From NCBI RefSeq assembly GCF_028640845.1, contig NC_080548.1, positions 22,025,821-22,089,820 of the forward strand: a DNA stretch of 64,000 nt, given 5' to 3'. The position numbers and the translations under genes were made by a program. Within the stretch, counting starts at the first letter, position 1, and each line of letters begins with the position of its first letter. Shown here piece by piece: positions 20,405-30,582 of this stretch. The notes under the pieces are model-generated. The model saw only the letters and a list, made by a program, of their open reading frames with translations, was not told the DNA's origin and did no database searches. The stretch is from Ahaetulla prasina (lineage: Eukaryota > Chordata > Lepidosauria > Squamata > Colubridae).

Positions 20405-20535
20405 TATTCTACCGTGGCAGCATTAAGACTTGTGGAGTTTAATTCCCAGAATTCTCTGGCCAGCCATGTTGGCTAGGGCATCGTGGGAGTTGAAGTCCAC
20501 AGATCTTAAAGCTGCCAAGGTTGGGCAACTCTGCT
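20405..20535. mobile_element. Decayed family A hairpin MITE
   Basis: AAGACTTGTGGAGTTTAATTC and GGGAGTTGAAGTCCACAGAT arms around GGCCAGCCATGTTGGC; the terminal repeats are eroded. Confidence 0.65.
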
Positions 20536-20873
20536 GTAGGACTTCCTGAAGCTTCGCAGAAGTTCTCTTTTCATTCGAAGGGCCCTCACAGTGGTGGAGA
20601 CCAAAAGCAGGATTCCTGCTGACCAGGTGGTTTTTATCTCTGATTTTTCATTTTCCTTCTCTATTAGTCAACTACAGCATGATAAAAGCCAAATCAATGC
20701 TCAAATTACATTAAGCTTTCTTAGTGAGACGATTATCCTAAGGCAGGGGTGTCAAAGTCAGTTTCACTGAGGGCTGCATCAGGGTTGTGTTTTGGGGGGG
20801 GGGGCTGGAGTAGGTGTGGCCAGGGTGTGATCCGGGTAGGTGTGGCTAGTTCAACGTCACTTGTGTCAGAGGG

Positions 20874-21401
20874 CAGAGGTGGGTTTCAGCAGGTTCTGAC
20901 CAGTTCTGGAGAACCGGTAGCAATGGTGGGATTCAGCCAGTTCGCACCACTTCGGGAGAACCGGTTGTTAACTTTCTGAGCACTTTGGTGAACTGGTTGT
21001 TGGAAGAAATCATTAGGGCAGAGAAGTGGTTATTAAATTATTTGAATCCCACCACTGACCGGTAGCGGAAATTTTGAATAGTTCGGAGAACCGGTAGTAA
21101 AAATTCTGACTGGCCTTGCCCCCATCTATTCTCTGTCTCTCAATTCCCAGCTGATCGGGAGGAAATGGGGATTTTGCAGTAACCTTCCCCTGGAGTGGGG
21201 TGGGAATGGAGCTTTTACAGTATCGTTCCTCTGGAGTGGGGTGGGAATGGAGCTTTTACAGTATCGTTCCCCTGGAGTGGGGTGGGAATGGAGATTTTAC
21301 AGTATCCTTCCCCTGCCACGCCCAAGCCATGCCACGCTACGCCACACCCATCAAGCCACGCCCACAGAACCGTTAGTAAAAATTTTTGAAACCCACTACT
21401 G
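20874..21401 (+). mobile_element. hAT-like MITE, family B, nested in family E
   Basis: CAGAGGTGGGTTTCAGCAGG to TTGAAACCCACTACTG. It contains three 41-bp tandem units of the TGGAGTGGGGTGGGAATGG type (about 21,190-21,313) and itself hosts a third element. Confidence 0.85.
20921..21057. mobile_element. Innermost hAT-like MITE (137 bp)
   Basis: CAATGGTGGGATTCAGCCAG to TTTGAATCCCACCACTG. Perfect duplication ACCGGTAG (20913-20920, 21058-21065), a target that is itself the GAACCGGTAG box of the family B host. Confidence 0.93.
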
Positions 21402-21727
21402 GTCGGGGGCTCTGTTTTTGGCTGCCATGGCTCCTGCAACCCTCTGCCAGAGAAAATGTTTTTGCTGGCAGAAGCACCGTGTGCCAGTCCTTCGCTGTTT
21501 CCAGGGTGGCCCAATGGGCCAGATCTAAGTACCTCATGGGCCGGATCCATCCCCCCCGGCCTTGAGTTTCACACCCGTCATAAGGTTATCCTGCTGCTAA
21601 CTCTTTTTCACGCTTGGATCCAGAGTAATCTGATTGCATCAACATCCAAACCTTGATGACAGGAAATGCGTTTACTAGGCTGTGCACAGGATGTTTTGAA
21701 TTCATCTGTGAGATGATTGTACCACAA

Positions 21728-21993
21728 TAGGGCCTCTGGTGGCTCACCAGACTAAGTCTGTCTGTTATTAACACAGCTGCTTGCAATTACTGCAAGTTTA
21801 AGTCCCACCAGGCCCAAGGTTGACTCAGCCTTCCATCCTTTATAAGGTAGGTAAAATGAGGACCCAGATTGTTGGGGGGCAATAAAGTTGACTTTGTATA
21901 TAATATACAAATGGATGAAGACTATTGCTTAACATAGTGTAAGCCGCCCTGAGTCTTCGGAGAAGGGCGGGATATAAATTCAAATAATAAAAA
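21728..21993 (+). mobile_element. tRNA-derived SINE with L2-type tail
   Basis: GGGCCTCTGGTGGCTCACC head, AAGTTTAAGTCCCACCAGG B-box region, GGTTGACTCAGCCTTCCATC body, and the L2-like hairpin end GCCGCCCTGAGTCTTCGGAG / AAGGGCGGGATATAAATTC. Other copies at 30.7 and 41.4 kb. Confidence 0.85.
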
Positions 21994-21999
21994 AAGTCC

Positions 22000-22399
22000 G
22001 ATTTTTAAGCTTTCTCCTTGGTTTTATATCAATATTGAGCTTATAAAATGATTCTTTCCCCACATACGGTATAACATGTTTTTAGCATTGGAGAATGTGG
22101 GAATTGTACGTCAATACAAACTTGTCTAAAAGGACAAATTCTCACATCTGGAAAGATAATTGCCAGATTAAGCATGCCGTTGCCTTGCAAGTTTTTTTTT
22201 TTTCATTTGAAGTGTTCAGACTTAAATAGGCGACATTTGCACTAGAACCATTAATGAAGCTGGACCACTACCCACACATGGATACCCACCAAGGAGACCG
22301 TGTAGCAGCTATATTAAGCCTTCAAGACAATGCTTTTGACGAAGAGCTGGCATTATAGTTTGTAAAATTCACCTTCTGAATGCATCGCACACTACTTTA
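22000..22399. other. Unique non-coding stretch
   Basis: No supported gene or repeat. Confidence 0.3.
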
Positions 22400-22713
22400 C
22401 ACATTTTATTTATTTATTTATTTATTTATTTTGTCACAACAATATATGTAGGTATCATACAAAAAGATTATATAATATATAAACACATACATGAGTAAAT
22501 ATAAGGTTTTGGTTAAAGCTTTTAGGATTATGGGAAGAGACCACAGAGTCAGGTAAAGTATTCCAAGCACTGATGATTTTGTTACAGAAGTCATATTTTC
22601 TGCAATCTAGATTAAAGCAGTTGACATTAAGTTTAAATCTATTGGTTGCTCTAGTATTATTGCAATTATATTGCAATTATTGCAATTATTGCAAATATTG
22701 CAATTATTGCATT
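22400..22713 (-). mobile_element. CR1/L3-type LINE 3' end
   Basis: The minus strand encodes a C-terminal tail (NRFKLNV, then FCNKIISAWNTLPDSVV and NPKSFNQNL; frame 22455-22676) typical of the last residues of LINE reverse transcriptases, followed by a TAAA-repeat tail (22,406-22,432). TTGCAATTA repeats (22,655-22,713) adjoin it. Confidence 0.68.
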
Positions 22714-22768
22714 ATAGTGCTGAACCTCTCCCCCCCCCCAGGACAGGTGTGGACAAGCTTTTGATGCT

Positions 22769-23035
22769 GGGTGTCAGGCGTGAATCAACAGCACACATTA
22801 AATTCCAGTTAAGCTGATTTATTGCTCATGCCTGTACACAAGAATCTACTCAATTTACGGTCAGTACCAAATTGGCGCTAGATAAGAGGTAATGGAATTA
22901 AAAAGGGGTTGAATTTAGATTGCTTGTGGGAATGTTAGGACTCCAGACTCATTCCTCTCTTGACTCTGCCCCGTCTCCTTGTACATCAGGAACCCCACTG
23001 GACAACAGCAGCTAAAGTGAAGATGCTTAATGGTT
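22769..23035 (-). mobile_element. Possible LTR 3' fragment (weak)
   Basis: Minus strand: GAGCAATAAATCAGC polyadenylation signal followed by GATTCACGCCTGACA, an LTR-like CA terminus. CAGGCGTGAATCAAC recurs at 24,545. No partner LTR or internal region is seen. Confidence 0.35.
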
Positions 23036-23432
23036 AGCGCCAAGACGATGATTAAAAGCAAGACAACCTAACACAATTGTTTTAACACATGGGGAAAAAT
23101 TAATCACAGAGTCAATAACAGCCATGGAAAAAGTGATGCTAATAGGCTAATGTTTGTTGTTATCTTTGCCTTTTTGAACCAACCAGAAAAAAAAACCTTT
23201 CTTAAGATTCTGACCATGGGTTATTCCTGCCTATTTGGGATTAATCAGCATGTATTTAAAACCACATTCTAATTCCTTTTGTGTACTGGCAGAGTGGCAA
23301 CTTGTACAATGGCATACCTCCTTGTATCTCTTAAGAAAATTAAATATCTCTAAAGAAGAAATGTCAAGTATATGTATTGTATTAAACAGGCTCAGCATTT
23401 CAAAAATGGAAATTATGTCTTGAAAATGCTGA
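23036..23432. other. Unique non-coding stretch
   Basis: No supported gene or repeat. Confidence 0.3.
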
Positions 23433-23560
23433 CTTCTTAAAATGTGTGTTAAATGTCAACCTGAAGATTTAAATGCTTTTTAAAATATGTGCTAAATATT
23501 AACCTGAGGATTTAAATGCTTTTTAAAATATGTGCTAAATATCAGCCTGAGGATTTAAAA
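23433..23560. repeat. 43-bp minisatellite, three units
   Basis: Units start at 23433, 23476 and 23519, each CTTTTTAAAATATGTG... to ...GAGGATTTAAATG. The second and third units are nearly identical and the first is diverged. Confidence 0.9.
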
Positions 23561-24004
23561 AATTACAAAACAATAACTATGCATGTGAACTCTGCACATG
23601 TTTAGAGGTACTCCTATTTAATAACTATCCTACTTTCTAGTCAATGTCTCTAATAAACAGTGACCTTATGTGGCTGCAAAGGAATACAATGATGTTCACC
23701 AGTTTCATACCAAATTACATACCAAACCATTACTTTCTTGCAATGAAAAGTATTTATCTATTTATTTATTTATCTGTTCAATTTCTATGGTTGCCTATCT
23801 CAGTCAATGACTTTGGGTGCTTTACAATAAAAAAATACATTACAATTAAAATACCAAAACATATTAAAACAATAAAAACACACAAAAACACTAAAAATGG
23901 CCAGATTAAATACACACAGGAATAATTTGGCCAATTAGCAATGTGGCCAGAAATGAGGCCCTTTAATACATTATGTTACCTCCTTTCTATGTAATTGTCT
24001 AAAC

Positions 24005-24139
24005 TAGGGATCTCCAACCTTGTTAAACCTGGAGGACCTCAACTTCCAGAATTCCCCAGCCAGCTTTGCTTTGCTGGCTGGGGAATTCTGGGAGTTGAAG
24101 TCTGCCAGGCTTTAAAGTTGCCATGGTTGGAGACTCCTG
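24005..24139. mobile_element. Family A hairpin MITE in the left arm
   Basis: TAGGGATCTCCAACCTTG to GGTTGGAGACTCCTG, with perfect duplication GTCTAAAC (23997-24004, 24140-24147). Confidence 0.92.
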
Positions 24140-24152
24140 GTCTAAACAATAT

Positions 24153-24662
24153 AATGAGCTTTGTTACTTTTGTTTTAACTGTCTTTTGCATAGTCTAAAT
24201 AATAATGGGGGGAAAAAAAACAGTTACCCTTACACACCTGAGTGATATAATTGTTATTTTAACCCCTTTCCCTGGGCCTCTGGAAGTGAATTTTTAAAGA
24301 TTACTACATCAGATTTGTCTGCTCTGACTTATGTTGTCTGTCCTGATGATCAGCTGCCTTCCAAAATCTTTTAAGTTAGATGTTTCCTTTGCTGTAAATC
24401 ACTCCTCACTCCTTGCTCAAGAGTTAGTGGGGCCTTTCATGTATTGCCCAAAACAGGGAAAGACAGGGTAAAATAAGGAATCATAAAAAATATCTACAGG
24501 CAATTTTCATATATCAGTTTATATATCTTAATACCTTCGAAACCAGGCGTGAATCAACTCCTCTTTGACCTAATCCCACTTTTTCCTCTTCTCTGGCCGC
24601 ATGGGCTGAAAATTAGGGCACTATTTTCCATGTCGTAAGACGGAAAGTTCCCCAAATCCGCA
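24153..24662. other. Spacer of the inverted duplication
   Basis: Unique AT-rich DNA. A short CCAGGCGTGAATCAACTCCTC at 24,544 echoes the LTR-like fragment at 22,769. No gene. Confidence 0.4.
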
Positions 24663-24670
24663 GTCTAAAC

Positions 24671-24811
24671 CAGGGGTCTCCAACCTTGGCAACTTTAAGC
24701 CTGGTGGACTTCAACTCCCAGAATTCCCTAGCCAGCAAAGCAAAGTTGGCTGGGGAATTCTGGGAGTTGAAGTCCGCCAGGCTTAAAGTTGCCAAGGGTG
24801 GAGACCCCCTG
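24671..24811. mobile_element. Family A hairpin MITE in the right arm
   Basis: CAGGGGTCTCCAACCTTGGC to GGTGGAGACCCCCTG. Flanks GTCTAAAC and GTTTAGAC. It is the duplicated partner of 24,005-24,139, not an independent insertion. Confidence 0.9.
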
Positions 24812-24855
24812 GTTTAGACAATTACATACAAAGGAGGTAACATAATGTATTAAAA

Positions 24856-24990
24856 CAGGGGTCTCCAACCTCGGGAACTTTAAGACTTGTGGACTTCAAC
24901 TCCCAGAATTCCCCAGCCAGCAAAGCTGGCTGAGGAATTCTGGGAGTTAAAATCCACAAGTCTTAAAGTTCCCGAGGTTGGAGACCCCTG
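24856..24990. mobile_element. Family A hairpin MITE inserted after the duplication
   Basis: CAGGGGTCTCCAACCTCGGG to CCGAGGTTGGAGACCCCTG, almost perfectly self-complementary. Flanks TATTAAAA and TATTAAGG. It is absent from the left arm at the equivalent TATTAAAGG site. Confidence 0.93.
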
Positions 24991-25199
24991 TATTAAGGGC
25001 ATTTCTGGCTATATTGCTAATTGGCCAAATTATTCCTGTGTGTGTATTTAATCTGGGTGGTTTTTTTTAGTGTTTTTGTGCCTTTTTAAAAAAAAAATAT
25101 GTTTTAGTATTTTAATTGTAATGTGTGTTTTTTTTATTGTAAAGCACCCAAAGTCATTGACTTGAGCTATAGAAATTAAAGAGATTTCTATAAATTGAA

Positions 25200-25256
25200 T
25201 CCCGGGACATGAAATCCGCCAAGGCTTAAAAAGCTGCCAAGGTTGGAGACCCCCCC
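25200..25256. mobile_element. Right-half remnant of a family A MITE
   Basis: GAAATCCGCCAAGGCTTAAA then GCCAAGGTTGGAGACCCCC; the left arm is missing. Confidence 0.7.
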
Positions 25257-25698
25257 CTGACTTCTAAACCTTCTAAACCTGCTGGACTCCACCAGCAGCA
25301 GTAACGTTAAGCCAACCAGGTTCGCTCAGCGACCGGATCCGTATATATTAATCTTAAAAACTTAAGCTCGGTGTGTGTGTGTTTGTGTGTGGAATCCAAG
25401 CGACCCAAGTCGTTGCGTCCACACATGATATACGACGCCCACCCAACGGTCCGGGGCCACGCGGGCTTTAGCCGAAGGTGGCGGCATTTCCACCAGAGGC
25501 CGAGCCACGAGGAGTGGAGGAGAAGCCCAACTCCGGTGGCCCCAATATCCCGTGTCCCGTCCCTCACGGGGCGCCTGAGGAAGGCCGACCCCGAGAGTCC
25601 GTCCGGGACTCTCCCGCCTCCTTTGGCGGGCGGAAGGCGTCTCGGGGGCTCGAGTCCAGGCAGGGAGCGAGGCGTCGCGGCCGTTTGCCTCCGCCTCC

Positions 25699-25706
25699 TG
25701 ACGTCA
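25699..25706. promoter_or_regulatory. cAMP response element (perfect CRE palindrome)
   Basis: TGACGTCA sits inside the palindrome CCTGACGTCAGG and is followed immediately by the GC-box-like CCGCCCGC. A full CRE inside a CpG-island promoter is a typical CREB/ATF site. Confidence 0.55.
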
Positions 25707-26082
25707 GGCCCGCCCGCAGGGGCTCCGGCTCTCTCTCGGCTCGGCTTCCTCGCCGCCTCCTCCTCCTCTCATTGTCGGGAGGAGAAGCCGAAAGCTCGCC
25801 AGCCCAGCCAGGCGCTCCGCGGGGACGGATCAGCACCTCCAAGCGGGCCGCCGCCGCCTCCTCCTCCCCACCTACCCCCACACTCCCCGCCGTGGAGTGT
25901 GGGCGCCCCCCGGCAACCGGGACGGGCAGAGCCGGCGGCCCCTGCCGGGCCTTTTTCCGAGAGAAGCGGAGGTTGGGGGGGGGGGGGAGGAAAGGCAGAG
26001 AAGACGGAGGCGAAAGTCTGGGGCGCCCTGGGCTCCTGCGCGCCGCGCCGAAGGGAAAGCAGTGGCGGCGGCGGCGCTGGGG

Positions 26083-26098
26083 AGGAGGACCGGTAAGG
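26083..26098 (+). other. LUZP1: Candidate splice donor of the presumed LUZP1 exon 1
   Basis: AGGACCG|GTAAGG places the exon end at 26092 and the intron start at 26093. It is the best donor match I found in the CpG island and follows a purine-rich GGC-repeat 5'UTR-like stretch. No coding start precedes it convincingly, in keeping with a non-coding first exon. Transcript data are lacking. Confidence 0.4.
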
Positions 26099-27217
26099 CA
26101 TGGGGTATTTTTTTGGGGGGGCGGCGTGGGCACCGGGTGGGCTGGGGGAAGCGTCTCCGAGGGGCTGCATCTCCTCCTCTTCCTCCTCCTCCTCCTGCTG
26201 GCCGATCCGGGCTTCCCAGCGCTGCCAAACCCGAGCTGGGCTGGGAAGGAATTCGAGGCATCCGCTTTGTTCAGCCTGCCAGTGTGCGCGGACAAGCCCG
26301 GAGCAAAAATTTAAAACAAAACAAAAATTAAAAAATTAAAAAAAAATACACAGCGAAAGCCGGGGAGTCCCCCGCACTTCCCGGCTGGCCAGGGCTTTGG
26401 AAAAGGTGGAAGGAAGGAAGGGGAAAAAAAAAGGAGGAAAGAAGGAACGAAGAAGGCAGGCGCCCGGGAGAGCCTGCCGGCCTCGCGCTTGCAACTTCCG
26501 AAGCCATCCCCAAGTTTTGCTTCCCGCTCGGACGCCAGGCGGCCAGGCCCTTTTTCCTGCCCAGGCAATGGACCCGAGGAGACGTGGAAAGGGCTGGCTG
26601 TGGGGGGGCCTGCCTTAGCCGGGACGGGGCTGCGGAGGGTCCGATCCGAGGGTTGTGTGTGTGTATTGGGGTGGGGAGTGGGGGGGGGTGTCTCTCCCTG
26701 GGAAGGCAATGCTGCTGCTTCTGCAAGAGGGGCGCTTCCTCCAAGAGAGGGGCGAGCGCGGCCCTTTTTTTGCAGCCTGATCCCGACTAAGGCTTTGCCC
26801 GGGAAGAAAGCAGGGCTGGCTGGGGGAAAAAAAAAGCGGGGGGGGAGGAAAGGGTCCGTTTCCGAAGCGCTTTGGCTTCAAAGTCAGGCCCCCTTCCGTG
26901 TCGGGAGATCGGAGTGGAGATTGCGGCTAGCCAACCAGCCAGCCAGCCACTCCAAGGTCATCTCAGGAATTGCGGCTGGAGGTGGTGGTGATGATGGTGG
27001 GGGCTCAGAAATATCGGCGGGACTACCATAAGGGGCCTCAGGACGTTTACCTGGGAAGCGAGGAGGGGGCTTCCGCGAACTTGGTGGGGTGTTCTTTGGC
27101 AGGCTTGGTGTGCTGAGGCTGTTTCCCCGCAGTGGTTTGGGAACGTGATCCCATTGCAGTTGAAAGGGTGCTGCTTTTTTACCTACTCAGAAATGCGCCT
27201 TGGAAAGGCTTCTGCGA

Positions 27218-27291
27218 CACCCATATATATATCTGTGTGTGTGTATGTATACATACATATATATATACATGTGTGTGTGTGTATGTGTATA

Positions 27292-27329
<38 letters not shown>

Positions 27330-27347
27330 CATACATACATACATACA

Positions 27348-27378
<31 letters not shown>
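27218..27378. repeat. Compound TA/TG/CATA microsatellite
   Basis: Mixed ATAT, GTGT and TACA runs ending in about 13 CATA units. It explains all the long overlapping frames here on both strands. Confidence 0.95.
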
Positions 27379-27379
27379 T

Positions 27380-28537
27380 CCCATTATATATAATGCAAAT
27401 CCTGCCCTGATTTCTCAGGAGAAAGAATTGTATGTATTTCATGCATTTCTTGGACTGTTAAATGTTACTGCTGGAGAAAGTGTTAGATTATAATGAGGGA
27501 GTGTGTGCTGGTTACTCCTGACTTGGTTTCCCCCCCCCCCCATTGAACAGTTCGGTTCCTTTGGAAAACAGGGACAGGTGGACATTCAACTGATGTAATG
27601 TGGTGGTGGTGGCGGCTTGAAAAAAATGGCATGGGGTGAATGAACGTCTTGCCTCTTAGCCTGACTTTTATGGAGTGTTTAAAAAGAGCAGGAGGCCTTC
27701 CAGGCTGGGGAGGGCTGGGGAAGCTGCACCTTAGAATTGGGGAGAAATATGGATGTAGCTTGAATGAAGCCTAACTGAAGATAACTTAGGTAACCAGTTT
27801 GGTATTTGGAGCTGCAGTTCGGGCTGCCTGGACTATTTAAGTTTGGGGAAATGTGTGCATCTTCATTGCTGAGTATGGTTTGCTGTCTGACAGCTTTTTT
27901 TCTTCTTCTTCTTTAAATGTGGCTTCTCCTTCTGCAGTATTCTGGTGCAGTATTTTATTATCTTTCAAGCCTTTTTATGAGCAGCACCTCCTAGGTTATG
28001 GCTTTTCCCTCAATCTTTTATCTTCATGGCAAGTCTCTCTGAAGCAGGAGACTGAAACGCCCACTTCTCCTTATAGCGCTAGATCACGGCTATATCCTGG
28101 CTTTGCTCCCTCTTAACATGGAGCTAGGTTAACCATGGTTTTAAAGACACAGACTTTGTGCTCATTCCATGTGCAAAGCTAGAAACAGGCAAATTTCACA
28201 TTGCATTGTGAACTTTGCTTGTATCGTTATCATAGTCATGCAGGGCTTAAAACCCAAGATTCATGGGTTTTAGCTGCAGTGAATGTTAAATCCTTGGCTA
28301 TTTCCCAGGACATTGGTGGGAATGCAGTTGACTGAAACTGTAGATGGCCCTCCCTTCCTCCAAATTTTTCAGAGAGGACAGGTGGAATCAGTCACTACTG
28401 CAGCATGGAACACCTCTCTCTCCCTCCATTCCCCCCCCCCATGCTTCTGTGCAGGTATATCTATAAGGTATATACAGCTTTACCTATCTTTACCCATAAT
28501 TGTGGTTTAGAATGACCTTCGAGCAAAGAGATACTTC
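27380..28537. other. Presumed intron, unique sequence
   Basis: About 1.1 kb without a recognised repeat downstream of the CpG island. No coding exon is evident. Confidence 0.35.
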
Positions 28538-28552
28538 TTAGTATAGAAAAAA

Positions 28553-28620
28553 ACTATTCTTGGGCAGGGGGTTGGGCTAGAAGACCTCCAAGGTCCCTTC
28601 CAACCTTATGATTCCGTGAC
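28553..28620 (+). mobile_element. CR1 LINE 3' end (left arm)
   Basis: GGGCAGGGGGTTGGGCTAGA, GACCTCCAAGGTCCCTTCCA, then TATGATTCCGTGA, the canonical 3' terminus of CR1. Confidence 0.85.
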
Positions 28621-28654
28621 TGATCTGGACAAGGCTAATAAGAGCCGGTGTAGT

Positions 28655-29143
28655 GTACAGATAGTCCTTGAAAAACAACCATTCGTTTTAGTGACGGTTT
28701 GAAGTTACTGCACTGAAACAAGTAACTTACGACTGTTTTTCACACTTATGACCATCGCAGCATCCCCATGGTCACGTGATAAAAATTTGGTTGCTTGGCA
28801 ACTGGCATGTATTTATGGCAGCTGGAGTGTTCCGAGGTCATGTGATCACCTTTTGCGACCTTTTGACAAGCAAGGTCAATGTGGAAGCCAGATTCACTTA
28901 ACAGGGTTTCCTGCCTGGGCAGGGGGTTGGACTAGAAGGCCTCCAAGGTCCCTTCCAACTCTGATGTTATGTTATGTTATGTTAACAACCGCAATCGTGC
29001 ATTACCAGCTTAAGAAATGCAGTGATTCACTTCACTGTGGTAAGGAAGATTATAAAATGGGAGAAAGCTCACTTAACAACTGGTCTTGCTTAGCAACAAA
29101 GTTCAGGTTCAAATTCTGGTCGTAAGTCAAGGACTACCTGTAA
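28655..29143 (-). mobile_element. Family P MITE with a nested CR1 tail
   Basis: CAGATAGTCCTTGAAAAACA to GTCGTAAGTCAAGGACTACC, flanked by TA. Diagnostic TTATGACCATCGCAGCATCC and CCCATGGTCACGTGAT. CR1 interrupts it at 28,904. Confidence 0.82.
28904..28983 (+). mobile_element. CR1 LINE 3' end nested in a MITE, GTTAT tail
   Basis: GGGTTTCCTGCCTGGGCAGG, CCAAGGTCCCTTCCAACTC, then four ATGTT/GTTAT units. Five-prime truncated to 80 bp. Confidence 0.85.
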
Positions 29144-29146
29144 CGA

Positions 29147-29449
29147 ATCCAGTGTTCAAGAATGAGCAGAGATCGAAGTTTTGGTTCTGCCTCAGCGGTA
29201 GAATCTGCCTGAGGGGCCTATGCCAGTCTTTCATTCATTCAGCTCAACCTACCTCACAAGGTGGTTGTGGTGGAGAAAATTGATGGTAGCACGTTAGAAT
29301 ATAATTCACTTTGAAAAAGCCAATCTGATATATTGAATAATGTGTTGGGTTGAGATCAGAGAAAGAGCCAGATTCAAGTCCACCCTCAGCCAAGGAATTT
29401 AAATGGCTCACTCTCTCAGCTCAGGACTATTACAGTCCACAACATAAAT
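29147..29449. other. Non-coding stretch with faint SINE similarity
   Basis: CAACCTACCTCACAAGGTGG at 29,246 resembles the 3' body of a tRNA SINE; otherwise unassigned. Confidence 0.35.
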
Positions 29450-29820
29450 ACAGGGAGTTCTCGACTTTCTGTTGTTAAGTGAGACAGTTGTTGAGTGAGT
29501 TTTGCCTCATTTTATGACCTTTCTTGCCGCAGTTGTTAAGTGAATCACCATAATTGATAAGTTTGCAACCCGGTTGTTAAGTGAATCCGGTTTCCCCATT
29601 TGACTTTTACTGATCAGAAGGTCGCAAAAGAGGATCGCATGACCTTGGGACACAGCAACGGTCGTAAGTATGAACCAGCATCTGAATTTTGATTGTGTGA
29701 TCATGGGGATGCTGCAAAGTTTGTAAGTATGACAAACGGTCATAAGTCACATTTTCCAGTGCCGTTGTAACCTTGAACGGTCGCTGAAACGAACTGTTGC
29801 GAGTCGAAGAGGACCTGTAA
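29450..29820 (+). mobile_element. Family P MITE, near complete
   Basis: CAGGGAGTTCTCGACTTTCT, GTTAAGTGAGACAGTTGTTG, AAGGTCGCAAAAGAGGATCG, ATAAGTCACATTTTCCAGTG and a GAGTCGAAGAGGACCTG end, with TA flanks. The plus orientation is opposite to the copy at 28,655. Confidence 0.85.
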
Positions 29821-30582
29821 GAAAATCAAAATGGAGATGGATGCAAGGGGATGAAAAAGTATTCGCTGCTTTTTGCATGGGATGCTGTTGGCATAACAGG
29901 AGAAAACATGTCCCGTCGGTTTTTGCTGCTGCTTTGGTTAATTAAAATAGTGGTGTAAAAATCCTTAGCCTGGGCACGTGTATGTGAGGGGAATCCACCT
30001 ACGTGCAGGTGGAGCAGGGAATTTTTAAACCCCCATAACAAGCGGAGAACTCCTCGCCCTCCAAAAGACTCCCATCAGCCAGCCTCCCCCTCACACACAT
30101 CCCCTCTAGAAATACTTTTGCTCAATTTACTCTGAGGAATTTTTTCAGCATTTTTCCCTCCTTCCTCTTTTTTTTTTTTCCCTCTCCCCCGCCCCCCTTT
30201 TCTCCCTAAAGTGAAACCATCCTTGGGCTTGGTGTGAATCTCTGCTTGTTTATTGCCTTGTAAGTCCATTTTTGTCCATTCGGAGCTGACAAGAGGCTGA
30301 GTCTGTTTCTGCGGGAGAGGAAGGGGGGGGGAGCGGAGGGAGTCCAGGCCCCCGCTAAGTTTCTGAGGAAACATGGCATTTGTTTTCACTAAAGATCTCT
30401 GGAATTTAGCACTTTTGGCTGTGGCCCTCCTATTGTCTGGAAGAAAACGCAGGGAAGGGTTTCGGCTTCCCGTCATGATTGATTGTGTTTGCTTGTGCCA
30501 CGGTGTGAAAGCATGAGCACCCCGTTGGATAGCAAGAGTGCCTTTCCCTAGACAAATAACACTGTTGTGTTGGTGGACTCCT
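29821..30582. other. Unique segment, candidate conserved intronic element
   Basis: No transposon recognised over about 760 bp, unusual for this window. The minus frame at 30075-30611 (178 codons) has no domain and includes low-complexity Lys/Gly runs; I do not call it. Confidence 0.35.

Larger units (their letters stand above)
20744..21579 (+). mobile_element. hAT-like element, family E, host of two nested elements
   Basis: CAGGGGTGTCAAAGTCAG start, GGGCTGCATCAGGGTTGTG, then after the insertion GGCCAGATCTAAGTACC and the CCTTGAGTTTCACACCCGTC right end. Same family as 38,681-39,348. No transposase. Confidence 0.8.
23780..25177. repeat. Inverted duplication, arms 23,780-24,147 and 24,663-25,177
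   Basis: The right arm is the reverse complement of the left, including unique-looking DNA (GGCCAATTAGCAATGTGGCC against GGCTATATTGCTAATTGGCC; GTCAATGACTTTGGGTGCTT against AAGCACCCAAAGTCATTGAC) and a family A MITE in each. The right arm has an extra MITE (24,856-24,990). Spacer about 515 bp. Confidence 0.93.
25400..27080 (+). promoter_or_regulatory. LUZP1: CpG island; presumed LUZP1 promoter and first exon
   Basis: Strikingly GC- and CpG-rich in an otherwise AT-rich, CpG-poor window, with many CGCC/GGCG runs and CCGCCCGC Sp1-like boxes. No TATA box is apparent, as is usual for housekeeping promoters. It lies 17 kb 3' of HTR1D. In mammals, from memory, LUZP1 starts about 14 kb beyond HTR1D on the same strand, so this is probably the LUZP1 promoter transcribing rightward. 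The frames open here in all directions reflect GC bias and lack domain resemblance; I do not call them genes. The CpG island is seen; the gene name is inferred from synteny. Confidence 0.6.

Noticed and set aside
25371..26331. Long overlapping open frames (up to 278 codons) on both strands in the CpG island
   Set aside because: Open in nearly every frame because GC-rich DNA lacks stops; residues are low-complexity Pro/Arg/Gly/Ala and no domain is visible.
27132..27493. Several 60-97 codon frames on both strands
   Set aside because: Translations of TA/TG/CATA microsatellites.
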